DNA from: Bedellia somnulentella
Taxonomy: Eukaryota; Arthropoda; Insecta; Lepidoptera; Bedelliidae
Assembly: GCA_963576735.1 (NCBI GenBank)
Contig: OY755174.1
Location: 1,674,001 to 1,738,000 of the forward strand
Direction: 5' to 3'
Length of the DNA: 64,000 bases
Under the pieces are notes generated by a model, which worked only from the letters and a program-made list of their open reading frames with translations, had not been told where the DNA came from and made no database searches. The position numbers and the translations under genes were made by a program. Of the stretch, positions 46,662-57,726 are shown piece by piece (positions within the stretch are counted from its first letter, which is position 1; each line of letters begins with the position of its first letter).

Positions 46662-49600
46662 TTATTGCAAACACTTAACATAAATCAAACTTAAAACATT
46701 TAAAATCATCGCAGGAACAATTGAAATGCTGGAACTGTTATTGTTTGGAACGATTTCGTCATTACCGCTATCTAACACTTCTTCATCTAAAGCATCATCA
46801 GCTTCTGATCTGAAAGAAAGCACCAATATTATTTTTATTTGAAGAGTACATTTTCTTTCCCTTTATACATTTTCTCTTTGTTACACTTTACTTTAATGGA
46901 ATTTATATGAAAAATTAGAACTAAAGGTTACAATAACTCCTTTTGATATATAAAAACAAATATTATCATTTTATATGAACTACTATTTTTATTGATTATA
47001 AACTAAAAATTTTGAATCAACGTCGTCGCACTATGACACATTTATTTCTTAAGTTTCATTGCTCAAGTAAAATAGTACCAAATACCATTAATAAGATAGA
47101 CACAACAATGTTTTAATATAAACTTACTCGAATTCAATCTGAGACAAAGCTTCAATAATGTACTCATGAACAAGTTCTTTCACGTCAGGAGCCGCTATGA
47201 AATCGACATGCGTGAATGTTTCCCTGGCTACTTTCCTTGCTACAGTATTAGGCATATCTCTAGCCATATCTAAAACATCACGTTTATCTAACAACCCATC
47301 ATTAACCGTGTAATGCATCACCGTGTTAACTTTGATAAGGCTCAGATCAAAACGAGGAGGCTCCGGTTGCCCGTATATTTGAGTGTTTTTCATAACACCG
47401 TGGTCCCATCTTCTGAACTGTTTCTTATCAATGTTCTGGCCGTAATGAGCGAATTGTTTCAAAGATGCCCCACCAAAGCCTTGTAGAAATTCAGGAGCAG
47501 AATTGCGCAACTAGAAAAATAATTATGTAGATAAAAAATATTCAGAATGATAAAGAAAATAAATTAACACAATGAATTGTATTTCCGAAATAAAAAAAAA
47601 ACATCAATATGATAGGAATTCAGGTATAAAATTATATGTAATATTTAATATTTTTTGTTATGAATTCATATTTTTTAATCTATAAAGAAAATGTATGATG
47701 ATCAAATTCAAATGAAAGCATAAGTAATGACTAGTAAAAAGTATAATAATTTGTACTCACGTAGATGTTAATAACTTCACGAGCACCAGTCAAATCGCAC
47801 AAATCTTTCAAATGAAGCTCTCCAGTGCAATCATAACTCTGCAACATCTCGTCAGTTGGGAACGGAAACCAATCTGGTAGCGTGATGTTTGGAAAACTGG
47901 GCAATGTGGGCAGTCCAATTTCTACAAAACCCACGTTTTGTGCGAGACTCTGCAATCAAATTAATAACATTATTTGCATGGTTTTTTCGTATATTTTTAA
48001 AGCGCTCATTACAACTTGGTTCTTTGAGTTTTTTCTTGAGAAATGAACTCGAAACCTTTAAGTTGAGAGCATTATACCTTAACTGTTGAGAAACGGTGGC
48101 TGCTGAATATCCCGGGTTACCTTCGCGTTAGGATAAGGGCTACTAAAGTTACAAAGCAAAATGACCCGCGTTTTAAATGATATAAAAGACATTTCTATGT
48201 AGCATAATTTTCCTACTGTATATGAATACAATACTTACGTAAATTACTTCTGTATTCATAGATAAAGCAGTCAATAATGGGTCAGGAAAATATCCTTTAT
48301 AACCAACTCCGGCCAACAGGTGTGCCGATTTTATTTTTTCTTGGTACTCCGTTCTTACAGAGTTCAAGACCAAAAATACTGTTCCTCCTTGCGAATGTCC
48401 GATATAGTGTAAATGCTCTCTACAAGTGTGCTCTAAAATGTAGTCTATCATTGCTGGAAGGTCGTATAAGGCTATTTCTTCCCAACTAAAGTCGAAGAAT
48501 TCTCTCCTCTCGTCACGGTCATTTGGATTGAGGTGAGTGTGTTCTTTAGAAAATGTTGTTCCTCTAGCATTACCCATCCATACGTCAAAACCAGCATCGG
48601 CTAGGTTGTAAGCTGAAATGTAAATTAATAAATTTAACATATACATACATATATTCACGCCATTAGTTGGAGACAAACGATCGCCACTTTGTATGATCCT
48701 GACAAACCTCTCTAGTTAACATATTTAAATTTGACAAAAAGTGATAGTCCCACGTTCAGCGTGCAGCAATAAAACAAAAAAATACGAGTTGTAAGCCGAG
48801 ACGCTGTGAATTTTATGTTTGTTTCTTTTCTGGTAATACTTCTAAAGACTTTTTTTGTATATTTTAATTTAATTTAAGACTAAGTAAATGTAGACCAGTA
48901 ATGAAGCACAGTAACATGACGCCAATTTGCATTGAATGTTTACTTAGGTGACATAGACTTTATAATAATTAGTTCTACGTACCCAAAGCGTTTTCTGGCC
49001 CCAGAGAAACGTAACCGTGTGACGAAGCCGTCAAACCATGCATGAGGAATACTGGTGGCCCAGGCTGAGTTCCTTTTTCAAGCCCGTGAGGTATTCTGTG
49101 CATCTCCAAAATGTAACCATCTTCTGTCATCACCTGGTACGCTTCTGCTGGGTATCCATTTCGAGAAATCACTTGAATCTGAAATTATTCACTTTTGGAA
49201 AAGTTACTCAAGACTCAAGCCTTATATCCCCGAAGGGGTTGGCAGACGTACTAATACTTCTGAACACCACGTGACATCTTCACCTCGTATTCAAAAGGTT
49301 AAATTTAGTTGAAATCACTGAGTTAACGAAAAAAACGCTTAAGTTTAATTGCGCGGTCGGCTCGCTTTAGTACATGCTTAAGTTGCTCATTATAACAAAA
49401 ATGAACTATCCAAGCAAAGCCTGAGTAATGTGAGTCCCATGTGATAGAAGGTATCTCTTTAGACATTTACGGTATGAGATGTATTGTAAAGCCATCTACA
49501 ATCCAACCGCTATATCAACATAAGTGTTAGGTGCTGCAATTAATCTTTTCAGCATCAGAATGAGTAGAGAATCACTATGTATACTTTATACACCGTAAAT

Positions 49601-49769
49601 AAAAATGTGAACACTGAGTACGGATGGTTTGAATAATAAAACAAACAACGTTATTTAAACTTACTGTCACAGCCTGCGAATCCACATTAAGCCTTCCATT
49701 TGATGGCAAGGCTCCAATTAAGTTTGATGTAAGCGACAAACTAATTATAAGTAACTTGGTTGAGATCAT
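46662..49769 (-). CDS. acid lipase family protein, downstream paralogue (lipase A)
   Basis: Six exons, spliced by hand: 49665-49769, 48983-49178, 48239-48612, 47761-47949, 47128-47510, 46662-46809. All introns are GT-AG, the phases are 0,1,0,0,2, and the product is 464 aa. It belongs to the gastric/lysosomal acid lipase (alpha/beta-hydrolase) family, which hydrolyses acyl esters of glycerides or sterols; the substrate here is unknown. Residues 1-20 form a signal peptide, 82-84 (HGL) fit the oxyanion region, and DVWMGN is at 110-115. The nucleophile Ser174 lies in GHSQGG; Asp363 (LLDKRDV) and His389 (FTHVDFI) complete the triad. Cys266/Cys276 and a sequon at Asn246 are also visible. The last exon adds an acidic stretch (416-434), an Asn/Ser run (438-443) and a hydrophobic end (444-464), so a GPI or tail anchor is possible. 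AATAAA overlaps the stop codon. Intron 1 holds an S2 fragment and intron 2 a LINE-K fragment. Family assignment is firm; exon edges are inferred from splice consensus and from the sister gene. Confidence 0.9.
48642..48720 (-). mobile_element. LINE-K 3' end in lipase A intron 2
   Basis: Plus strand CATACATATATTCACGCC, ACGATCGCCACTTTGTATG and CTGACAAACCTCTCTAG. Same orientation as the host gene. Confidence 0.55.
49217..49300 (-). mobile_element. S2 fragment in lipase A intron 1
   Basis: ATCCCCGAAGGGGTTGGCAG, ACTTCTGAACACCACGTGAC. About 80 bases near the 3' end remain. Confidence 0.55.
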
Positions 49770-49778
49770 TTTGGTGAA

Positions 49779-49814
49779 ACTGTTCCAAATGTTTAGTGTC
49801 GCCCGTTATATATA
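49779..49814 (-). promoter_or_regulatory. core promoter of lipase A (TATA box and initiator)
   Basis: TATATATAAC on the minus strand at 49805-49814, with an arthropod-like initiator ACAGT at 49779-49783, about 33 bases from the TATA start. The start codon at 49769 follows closely, so the 5' UTR would be only a dozen or so bases. The same TATATATAAC is upstream of the sister gene. Spacing supports a real promoter; the transcription start is inferred. Confidence 0.6.
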
Positions 49815-50284
49815 AAATTTTGACGTGTGCATAATTAATAAGATAGATTTGATTAATTAACACAGCACGTAATTTGTTTATTTATTAATCCTTTTAATCC
49901 GTTAATTGATATGATAGGAATGGTGGTGATGTTAATAATAGATACGCTATAATTATTTATGAATACTTAATCTAATTTTACATGTCTGATAGAAGGGGGT
50001 CTTTCGATAGTATTGTCTCGGAAGATTCATAGAATGCCGAACCATGACTCCGATTTATAAATCAGACAACTACGTTTTTTTTCAAGAGCAATCACGCCGT
50101 TTAATTTAATCTACTTGTTTCCCTAAGATCTCCGGCAACTCAATAATAATGCAAGCACCTACACAGTTTTTGTACATTAATTCAATCGTTTTCTCGAACT
50201 TTTAGAAACAAAAGAAGCAAATGGGTTTTTTTCTAAATCTAGTATGCTTTTTCGTAGTGGAAACAAACATAGACAAGCTAATAT

Positions 50285-50530
50285 TTCATTATATAGTAGT
50301 TCCGTGCTTCGGAGGGCACGATAAGCCGTCGGTTGCGGCTGCTATTACGGTAGTAGTCGTTAATCTGCCAACCCGCAATTGGCCAGCGTGATGGACTATG
50401 GCCAAATCGCCCTACATAGGTTAGGCTCAAGCCCCTTGGTGGGGACATCTATGGGCTGTGAGTTAGTATTTGCCTGTATAAAGCAGCGATTAAGGGAGTG
50501 AGTGCATCGAGGAGCTTAAGAAAATACTTA
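50285..50530 (+). mobile_element. LINE/SINE 3' remnant of a widespread lepidopteran type
   Basis: GTGCTTCGGAGGGCACG, AAGCCGTCGGT, AACCCGCAATTGGCCAGCG and CAAGCCCCTTGG form a recurrent lepidopteran non-LTR 3' region, recognised from memory of such genomes. No frame. Confidence 0.5.
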
Positions 50531-50646
50531 ACAAGAATAAATCGATACCATTTTGGGACATTTTGTTAGAATAGAGCACTCGGAAAACTATGGATAACCT
50601 TTGAATATTTTTTTTAAATTTAGACTGAAACTATTTAAATTTTATT

Positions 50647-50892
50647 TACATACATACATATACTCACGGCTATAAATCCCTAGAAGGGGTAGCCAGAGCT
50701 AAGGAATTAGAAATTCCTCAGCCACTTTTGGAAGTTGCGTGGGGAAAAGGTGGTAAAATAAAGGCTGTTGGTGATGGGTCTCCAACCGCATCGCCCAAAA
50801 ATTCCTTTAAAACCCCAATACCGTTAGTCACCTCTTACGTACACCCATCGGAAGAAATGGGGAAATGCTATTCTAAGCCGACACTACACAGC
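50647..50892 (-). mobile_element. S1, full length
   Basis: CATACATACATATACTCACG to CGACACTACACAGC, between the two lipase genes. Confidence 0.8.
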
Positions 50893-51071
50893 GTTGAAAT
50901 TTATTTCATTTCTGATTTTCTCTTGTTCCAGGTAAATACAACTATGTGAATTCATACGAGTCCATCGATTGATCTTTTGAGCCGTATGCAACAAAACGTA
51001 AGCAATTAGTCAGGAGCGGGAAAGAATAATGCGGTTTTACTCCAAATTTACTTTTTCACAATTACTATAGA

Positions 51072-51227
51072 AATTTTTGGGCGATGCGGTTGGAGACCCA
51101 TCACCAACAACCTATTTTATCATCTCTTCCCCATGCAACTTTCCAAAAGTGGCTGAGGAATTTCTAATTCCATAGCTCTGGCTACCCCTTTTAGGGATCT
51201 ATAGCCGTGAGTATATGTATGTATGTA
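51072..51227 (+). mobile_element. S1 3' half
   Basis: Starts at TTTTTGGGCGATGCGG; tail TATGTATGTATG present. Confidence 0.75.
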
Positions 51228-51381
51228 CAATTACTATGCAATAGCTGCTTAGTCGTAATATACATAAACTAGCTGACCCGACAGACTTCGTACTGTCAAG
51301 TTTGCTTATGACATAATTTTAGGCGTTTTTTCCGGTACTCTTACTTCAATCAGCCGTGAATATTTTTTTGGACAATATTTT

Positions 51382-51528
51382 GGCGTCCGAAGTAAGAAGA
51401 ATAAAAGAGCATGTATGAAAAGATTGATGGATGTAAACGAAGCTAGAGAGGTTTGTCAGGATCGTACGAAGTGGCGATCAATAGTCTCTGCCTACCCCAA
51501 TGGGAACGAATGGCGTGAGCATATGATG
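51382..51528 (+). mobile_element. LINE-K 3' end with open C-terminal frame
   Basis: 49 open codons reading GVRSKKNKRACMKRLM ... QDRTKWRSIVSAYPNGNEWRE, then the sequence stops matching other copies. The pattern of a small basic region followed by DR..W..I resembles the C-terminus of LINE reverse transcriptase proteins. Best preserved of the LINE-K fragments; the clade cannot be assigned from this piece. Confidence 0.65.
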
Positions 51529-51782
51529 ATTTTTTCTAAAAAAATATCCTAGGTCTTAATTTGGGTCATTATCTTGCATTCTGCCAAATTTCATTCATAT
51601 ACATTATGTACTTGAGAAGCCTTTTCACCTCAAACACACAAACATCTAAACTTCCACATTTATAATATTAATAGGATCATTCATTACCATCTGTTGTATT
51701 CAATTTGACTATTATTGAGACGCTTAAAATAGGAGATGTATTTGTTAATACCATCACAGATAATATAATAGTTGTAGTGTTG

Positions 51783-52030
51783 GCTGTGTAGTGTCGGCTT
51801 AGAATAGCACTATCCCTTTTCTTCCGGTGGGTGTACGTAAGAGGCGACTAACGGTATTGGGGCCTTTTAAGGGATTTTTGGGCGATGCGGTTGAAGACCC
51901 ATCACCAACAATCATTATTCTACCATCTTTTCCCCACTCAACTTCCAAAAGTGGCTGAAGAATTTATAATTTCTCAGCTCTGGTTACTCCTTTTAGGGAT
52001 TTATAGCCGTGAGTATATATATGTATGTAT
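51783..52030 (+). mobile_element. S1, full length
   Basis: GCTGTGTAGTGTCGGC to TATGTATG; TAATATAATA at 51761-51770 and 52030-52039 is a likely target duplication. Confidence 0.8.
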
Positions 52031-52153
52031 AATATAATATTAATACTACTACTAATAAGAACTTGCCTGACTCAATGACAAAAGGGTAATGTGCGGTAGC
52101 GGTTATTTAAACCCTAATTATTAATAAGAGAATTATTATTTATTATGATCGTG

Positions 52154-52440
52154 CCGTGTAGTGCCGGCTTAGAATGTCACTACCCCTTTCTACCCACGGG
52201 TGTCGTAAGAGGCGGTTAGTCGCTCTACCCTTACCTATACCGTACCTTTAACCTTAGTTACCCTAAGGGGTATGGTGCTTTTTTAAGTGGTTTTTTGGCA
52301 ATGCGGTTGGAGACCCATCACCAACGATATCTATACTATCTTGTCCCCTATCAACTTCCAAATGAGGCTGAAGAGTTTCTAGCTCTGAATCTCTGGCTAC
52401 CCCTTTTTTTAAATTTATGGCCGTGAGTATATGAATGTAT
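52154..52440 (+). mobile_element. S1, variant with about 50-bp insertion
   Basis: GCCGTGTAGTGCCGGC to GTGAGTATATGAATG, with extra GGTTAGTCGCTCTACCC ... CCTTAGTTACCC near 52214-52265 that no other copy has. Confidence 0.75.
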
Positions 52441-52623
52441 AAATTGGAAATAGCTCTTTTTTTAAGTACAAATATGGACCCAACATCACTAGCTCTGCCC
52501 CAGAGCAAAATGCCTAAGACGTGATGCTATGAAAATAACTATAGTAAACCAAATGAGTTGTGTACATAAATTGAATGTGTTATTTTTCTTACGGCACATT
52601 AGAATTGTTATTTGCTGTGATAA

Positions 52624-52972
52624 AACGTTCACGCCGAATATTTCCGAAGGGGTTGGCAGAGGTACCAATACTTCTGAACATCACGTGACTTTGTCACCTG
52701 GTGTTCAGAGTACCCACGTTTTGCATGGACAGTGTACTGACGTGATAGGGGGCAGGCCTATCGCCGTTTTGTACGAATGCACTGTCACATGACTAAGCAC
52801 AACTCAGCCATGTGGGTTTCCTCACGATGTTTTCCCTCACCGTTAACAACCATGATAAATTAACCACACATATGTCTTTAGAAAAGACAAATTGGTGTAG
52901 GCCCGACTCAGGATTTGAACACTAGTCGTTTGCACGTTAACCGAGTGTTCTACCCACTGGGCTATCACGGTT
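52624..52972 (-). mobile_element. S2 SINE, full length
   Basis: Ends with CCACTGGGCTATCACGGTT, the reverse of the complete A-box head. It sits just downstream of the lipase B poly(A) signal. A small open frame here is not a gene. Confidence 0.8.
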
Positions 52973-53029
52973 CTTTTCAAAAATTAATAAATGTCGTATA
53001 TAATAATAAAAACGTATCGTATATTTCAA

Positions 53030-53035
53030 TTTATT
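53030..53035 (-). terminator. poly(A) signal of lipase B
   Basis: AATAAA on the minus strand, 38 bases past the lipase B stop codon. An S2 copy begins just downstream (52972), so the 3' end probably lies close to this signal. Confidence 0.5.
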
Positions 53036-53072
53036 TACATTATTTATATACATAACACAGTCAATCCTAAAC

Positions 53073-56000
53073 TTACAAGCTAAATTTTAAAACAGATGCC
53101 ACTAAACATGAACACAAAAATACTGAAAAATTTGTTTTATGACCAGAGTTATTGGCATTGTCATCTACAGAACTGAAATTTTCTATTTCACTTTCTTCAA
53201 GTATGTTGGCTGCTAATTGGTCAACTTCCTCATTGACTTCTACTACACTGACGGACTCTGCAGAGTTTTGTCTGAAAATTTCAAAGATATTTTAATATGT
53301 GATTAGTTCTAAAGTGTGTATTCTTATATATATCTTAGAGTCAATAAAGTTATTCATGAACTGACAATAAGTACGTCTAGTTATCTTTTTCATAAAGATT
53401 TTCTCGGATTTATAACTGCTAACTCATTTAATGCTATTTAGAGAATCTATTAGTATCTTCTAAGGTAAGGGCGCGCTAATAAATGATGACAGCTATACTA
53501 TTGTAAACACACTGCATGTATTTTTTTTCCATATATGATACCTGACTTATTTAAAAAATGTTAGAGGGTGAAAAATTACTTTTGGATTTAATACCTTTCA
53601 TTAGATTCGTCTTCCTTAATAGCTTCAATAACAAAATCTATGACTAGTTCTTTGGCATCAAGAGCTGCTATGAAATCATTGTGCTTAAAACTGTCTCTTG
53701 CAACTTTTCGAGCTTCTGTGTTTGGCATCACACTTGCCATAGCCAAAACATCTCGCTCATCTAGTAAATGATCGCTTAATGAATAATGCATTATAGTCTT
53801 TGTTGTAATGAGACTAAGGTCGTAAATCGGTGGTGTGTCTTGGCCGTAAGCTGCATTGTTGGCGTCAGGACTTCCATGGTTCCATCGCTGGAATGTACCG
53901 TCTCTAATATTTTGACCGTAATGTGCTATTTGTTTGAGTGAACCTCCTCCGACCCCGGTGATTTCACTAGTGTCATCTTCGATTTCTTCCTAAAAAATAT
54001 ATTTTAGTTTTGAAGGGATAGAATTGAACGTTACATCAAAAGTAGTTTATCTTAACAAAAATCCCAAAAAATAAAATATGTTTTTATTATAAACAACGAG
54101 GTGATGCGCATTTAATATTTTTGATTAGAACTATAAAAGACAAAAAATATGTTGTGAATTCTTTTAAACCACATATCATTTTAAATTCTCATATCTTATA
54201 TGGAAATTATATGAGGTATCCCTGGGATGAGCTTTAAACCAATTTAATGCTGCTTATCGTTCCCACCAATTAGAGAACGGCAAAAAAGGTTGAATTCTAA
54301 GACCTAATTATAATTTCTGCCGAGCTCTTCACACTTCGCAGAAGCGTCTACTTTTATCCCATTCTAACTGACAGAGTAACATTAAAACAACCCTCATGCT
54401 AGACATCCCGATAGTTAAATTTAGTGCTAAAATTATAATTACCAATAATGCGGTGACTCCAACCAAGTCACACAGTTGTCTAGAGAAGCGACCGCCAGTA
54501 CAGTCGTAGGAGCGTTTGCTCGGAAACATGCCGACGATGTCGCCGATGGACGTCATGTTGGATGCGAGGTCTGCCGACACTTCTACAAAACCTATGGTTA
54601 CAGCTAATACCTGTAATGCAATTTTTATAGTTTAAATTCATGAAAAATCCTTATAGAATTATCACCAAAAATCGGTAGAATATAATTATACCGTTACGTC
54701 GGATTGAAACCGCAAACCATGGTGCTTGAGACTTTAAATCAAGTGGATTACTCATGTTGGACCACTTTCTTTCTTTATATCATAAATTATATACGAGCAT
54801 CATAAAAACCAATTTTATATTTTATATAAATTTGAATCAGGGCGCAGGGTAGTGCCCCCCGCCTTTTACTTACATAAATTGTGTCGGTAAATTCTGCTAG
54901 TTCTCTTAATTCCTCATTTGGAAAATGTTCCATATTTCCGACGCCAGCCAACAGATGAGCTGATATTAATTTGTCGTTGTACTCTGGTCTCATCGACGTC
55001 ATCACTAAGTATGTAGTTCCACCTTGAGAATGCCCGATGTAGTGCAACTTTTCTCTTCCAGTATATTCCAAGACGTAATCTATCATAGCTGGAAGGTCGT
55101 ACATTCCGATTTGTTCCCAAGAAAAGTCGAAGAATGTTCTGGAATCCACGTCAGGGTCAAGTCTGGAGTGTTTACGGGAGTTACTGTTTCCTCTGTAGTT
55201 TCCCATCCAAACGTCGAAACCAGCGTTTACCAGATGAAAAGCTAAAAAAATATACTTTGATAAATTTGGCAAATATTTTAAAACCGTTTTGTTTGGTTTG
55301 TATGATTTGCAAATTGTATAAGGGTTTCCTGCCACCGAAAACTACAATATATGTTTTCGTATGCTTTATTCAAAAATAAGTAAAAACCACGCCAATACAA
55401 ACACGGTGTTTACATATTTTATCTGAATGAAATGATAAAAGTCTCGGGGTGTCGATGGATGCAAGCAGCGAGGACCGCTCATTTATTATAACTTTAACAT
55501 AACATTACATAAACGTTCACGCTAAAATATCCCCGAAGGGGTTGGCAGAGGTACTAATACTTCTGACAATCACATGACTTTGTCCCCTGGTGTTCAGAGT
55601 ACTTACGTTTTGCATGGATAGTGTACTCACGTGATAGGGGGCACGCGGCAGGCTTATCGCCGTTTTGTACGAATACACTGTCACGTGACTAAGTACAACT
55701 CAGCCATGTGGGTTTCCTCACGATGTTTTCCCTCACCGTTAACAACCATGATAAATTAACCACACATATGTCTTTAGAAAAGACAAATTGGTGTAGGCCC
55801 GACCCAGGATTTGAACACCAGTCGTTTGCACGATAACTTTAAGAGAGACCGTAAAGAGAGTAGCAAAAGTAAATCTTCTGAAATGTTGCTGTCCAAAACT
55901 ACAATATAAATCATTTTAAAAGTAATACCTAGAGATTCATTGTACAACGTTCCAACGAAACCGTAAGACGACCCCATCAAACCATGCATAAGGAAAATAG

Positions 56001-56736
56001 GAATCCTTGGTTCAGTAGGCGATGGTTCATCATTCCCATACGGGATCCTGTGCATGGTGAGGATGTAGCCATCCTCAGTTTCGACATTGTGCTCTTCTAC
56101 AGGGTATCCTACGCTTGCGATAACTGCTTGCTGAAAAAAGAGACAGAATTTTTCGTAACATATAATGCCTGGGAATACGAGAAAATGGTTCTCATGGCTT
56201 GAGATAAGTTCATAATTAAGCTGATAATCGGCGCATATCCTGACATTTCCTAAGAAATGAGAGAAAAAACAATACAAGAATTTGTAGCATAGAATTTAAA
56301 ACAAAACTTGTACCATAACATTGTTTCACTAAAAGTTAATTTATTACATACATACATATACTCACGGCTATATTTCCCTACAAGGAGTAGCCAGAGCTAG
56401 GAAATTATAAATTCCTCAGCAACTATTGGAAGTTGAGTGGGGAAAAGATGGTAAAAATAAAGGTTTTTGGTGATGGATCTCCAACCGCATCGCTCAAAAA
56501 TCCAATAAAAAGCCCCGATACCCTTAGTCGCCCGTAGTATCTAGTCTAGTCTTACGACACCCGTAGGTAGAAAGGTGTGTACAAATGTATAAAGCTATCA
56601 ATGTAAAATTAAAGCTACTTACTGTCGCTACATTAAGAGAATCTGCGCCATCACGACGGATAGTCAAGTCCTCATTTATCGGCGATGTTCTAGATAATGC
56701 AAGTATTGAGAAAATCACGCAAATTTTCAAAATCAT
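53073..56736 (-). CDS. acid lipase family protein, upstream paralogue (lipase B)
   Basis: Six exons: 56623-56736, 55929-56130, 54874-55241, 54443-54610, 53595-53989, 53073-53271. The product is 481 aa. Intron positions and phases match the gene 3.3 kb downstream on the same strand, so this is a tandem duplicate. Start choice: the ATG at 56736 opens a signal peptide (MILKICVIFSILAL) placed as in the sister gene; the open frame extends further upstream only through a GTG. Landmarks are HGL 87-89, DVWMGN 115-120, Ser177 in GHSQGG, Asp361 (LLDERDV), His387 (FKHNDFI), Cys265/Cys275 and an Asn246 sequon. The C-terminus has a longer acidic linker (about 421-453), then NNSGH and a hydrophobic end (464-481). 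Weakest point: exon 4 uses a GTAATT donor, and read-through would encode a hydrophobic stretch before a stop. AATAAA lies at 53030-53035 beyond the stop. Intron 1 contains an S1 copy and intron 2 a nearly full S2 copy. Substrate is unknown. Confidence 0.88.
55496..55838 (-). mobile_element. S2 SINE in lipase B intron 2
   Basis: Tail CATAACATTACATAAACG; the head is truncated at GTTTGCACGATAAC. A small insertion GCACGCGGCA is inside. Same orientation as the gene, which has tolerated it in the intron. Confidence 0.75.
56346..56578 (-). mobile_element. S1 in lipase B intron 1
   Basis: CATACATACATATACTCACG to GTAGGTAGAAAGG; lacks its 5' end and has a small GTAGTATCTAGTCTA insertion. It lies about 45 bp from exon 1. 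Confidence 0.75.
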
Positions 56737-56784
56737 TATGTTTTTTTCCGGAAATGGATACCACCTACTGAGCTGCACTCATCA

Positions 56785-56817
56785 CATCATTTACAATTCA
56801 ATCGGCTGTTATATATA
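56785..56817 (-). promoter_or_regulatory. core promoter of lipase B (TATA box)
   Basis: The same TATATATAAC 10-mer as at lipase A, here at 56808-56817 on the minus strand. Transcription would start near 56785, giving a 5' UTR of about 50 bases before the ATG at 56736. A TCAGT sequence at 56767-56771 is further from the TATA box than usual and may be unrelated. Confidence 0.55.
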
Positions 56818-57098
56818 ACTTTGCATATCAATAGTATCTTGGGGTAATATAATTTATCAAAAACTGCAATAAACTTTATGAGTCCTAAATAATGGAGTTT
56901 AAAAATGTTGTATACAAAAATAGTTGTAGGTGTTTGTCTTATCGTGACATAATATATTGATCATATAATTAATTTCAAATGTGAAAAATGCCCGTAAAAT
57001 ACAGGATCGAATAAAGAAGACTTGTGTACAAAACCCTAAATCTTATACGTGCGTATTATCTAAGAACAGATTTCTCCAAAACACTAGACTGTAAGTAG

Positions 57099-57222
57099 GA
57101 ACCCATTACCAACGATACTTTATTTCTATCATCTAATCCCCCTATAAACTTCCAAATGTGGCTGAGGTGTTTCTTGCTCTAAAGCTCTGGCTACACCGTT
57201 TCGGGATTTATGGTCGTGTAAG
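57099..57222 (+). mobile_element. S1 3' half, old
   Basis: CCATTACCAACGATACTTT to TTTATGGTCGTGTAAG. Confidence 0.6.
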
Positions 57223-57517
57223 TAGGAATGAGTTGGGTACATAAAGAAATCCTTACAAACCTTCATAAAACTAATCCATACTTACGTAATTCCGCCAATA
57301 CAACTTCTATCCATTACTTTGAAAACCCAAAAAGATTTTAAAATGATTGCTTTGCGTTCGTGATAAAGCAATGATTCTTCATTCAACCACATTACCCATT
57401 TATTATACCAATAGTAACTGCTGAGTTAATGCTTTTGCAACTTTGGCTACTCATGTGTCGATCAAATCTTATTTTATTTTGATATTTAAGTAATTTTATA
57501 TGGTGAAACAAAGGTGA

Positions 57518-57604
57518 AAAAAAGCCCCAATGCCATAAGTCGCCTCTTACGTACACCCACCGGAAGAAATGGGGTAGTATTATTCTAAACCGACACTACA
57601 CGGC
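57518..57604 (-). mobile_element. S1 5' half, facing the next copy
   Basis: AAAAGCCCCAATGCCATAAG to CCGACACTACACGGC; joined directly to an S1 3' half of opposite orientation. Confidence 0.75.
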
Positions 57605-57726
57605 ACCTTATTTCACCATATTTTCCCCATGCAACTTCCAAAAGTGGCTTATGAATTTCTAATTCCTTAGCTCTGGCTACCCCTTCTAAAGATTTATAGC
57701 CGTGAGTATATGTATGTATGTATGTA
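57605..57726 (+). mobile_element. S1 3' half, inverted relative to the previous piece
   Basis: CTTATTTCACCATATTTTCC to TATGTATGTATG. Confidence 0.75.

Noticed and set aside
56737..56778. Upstream start for lipase B (GTG at 56778)
   Set aside because: Not an ATG, and it would place a charged segment before the signal peptide.
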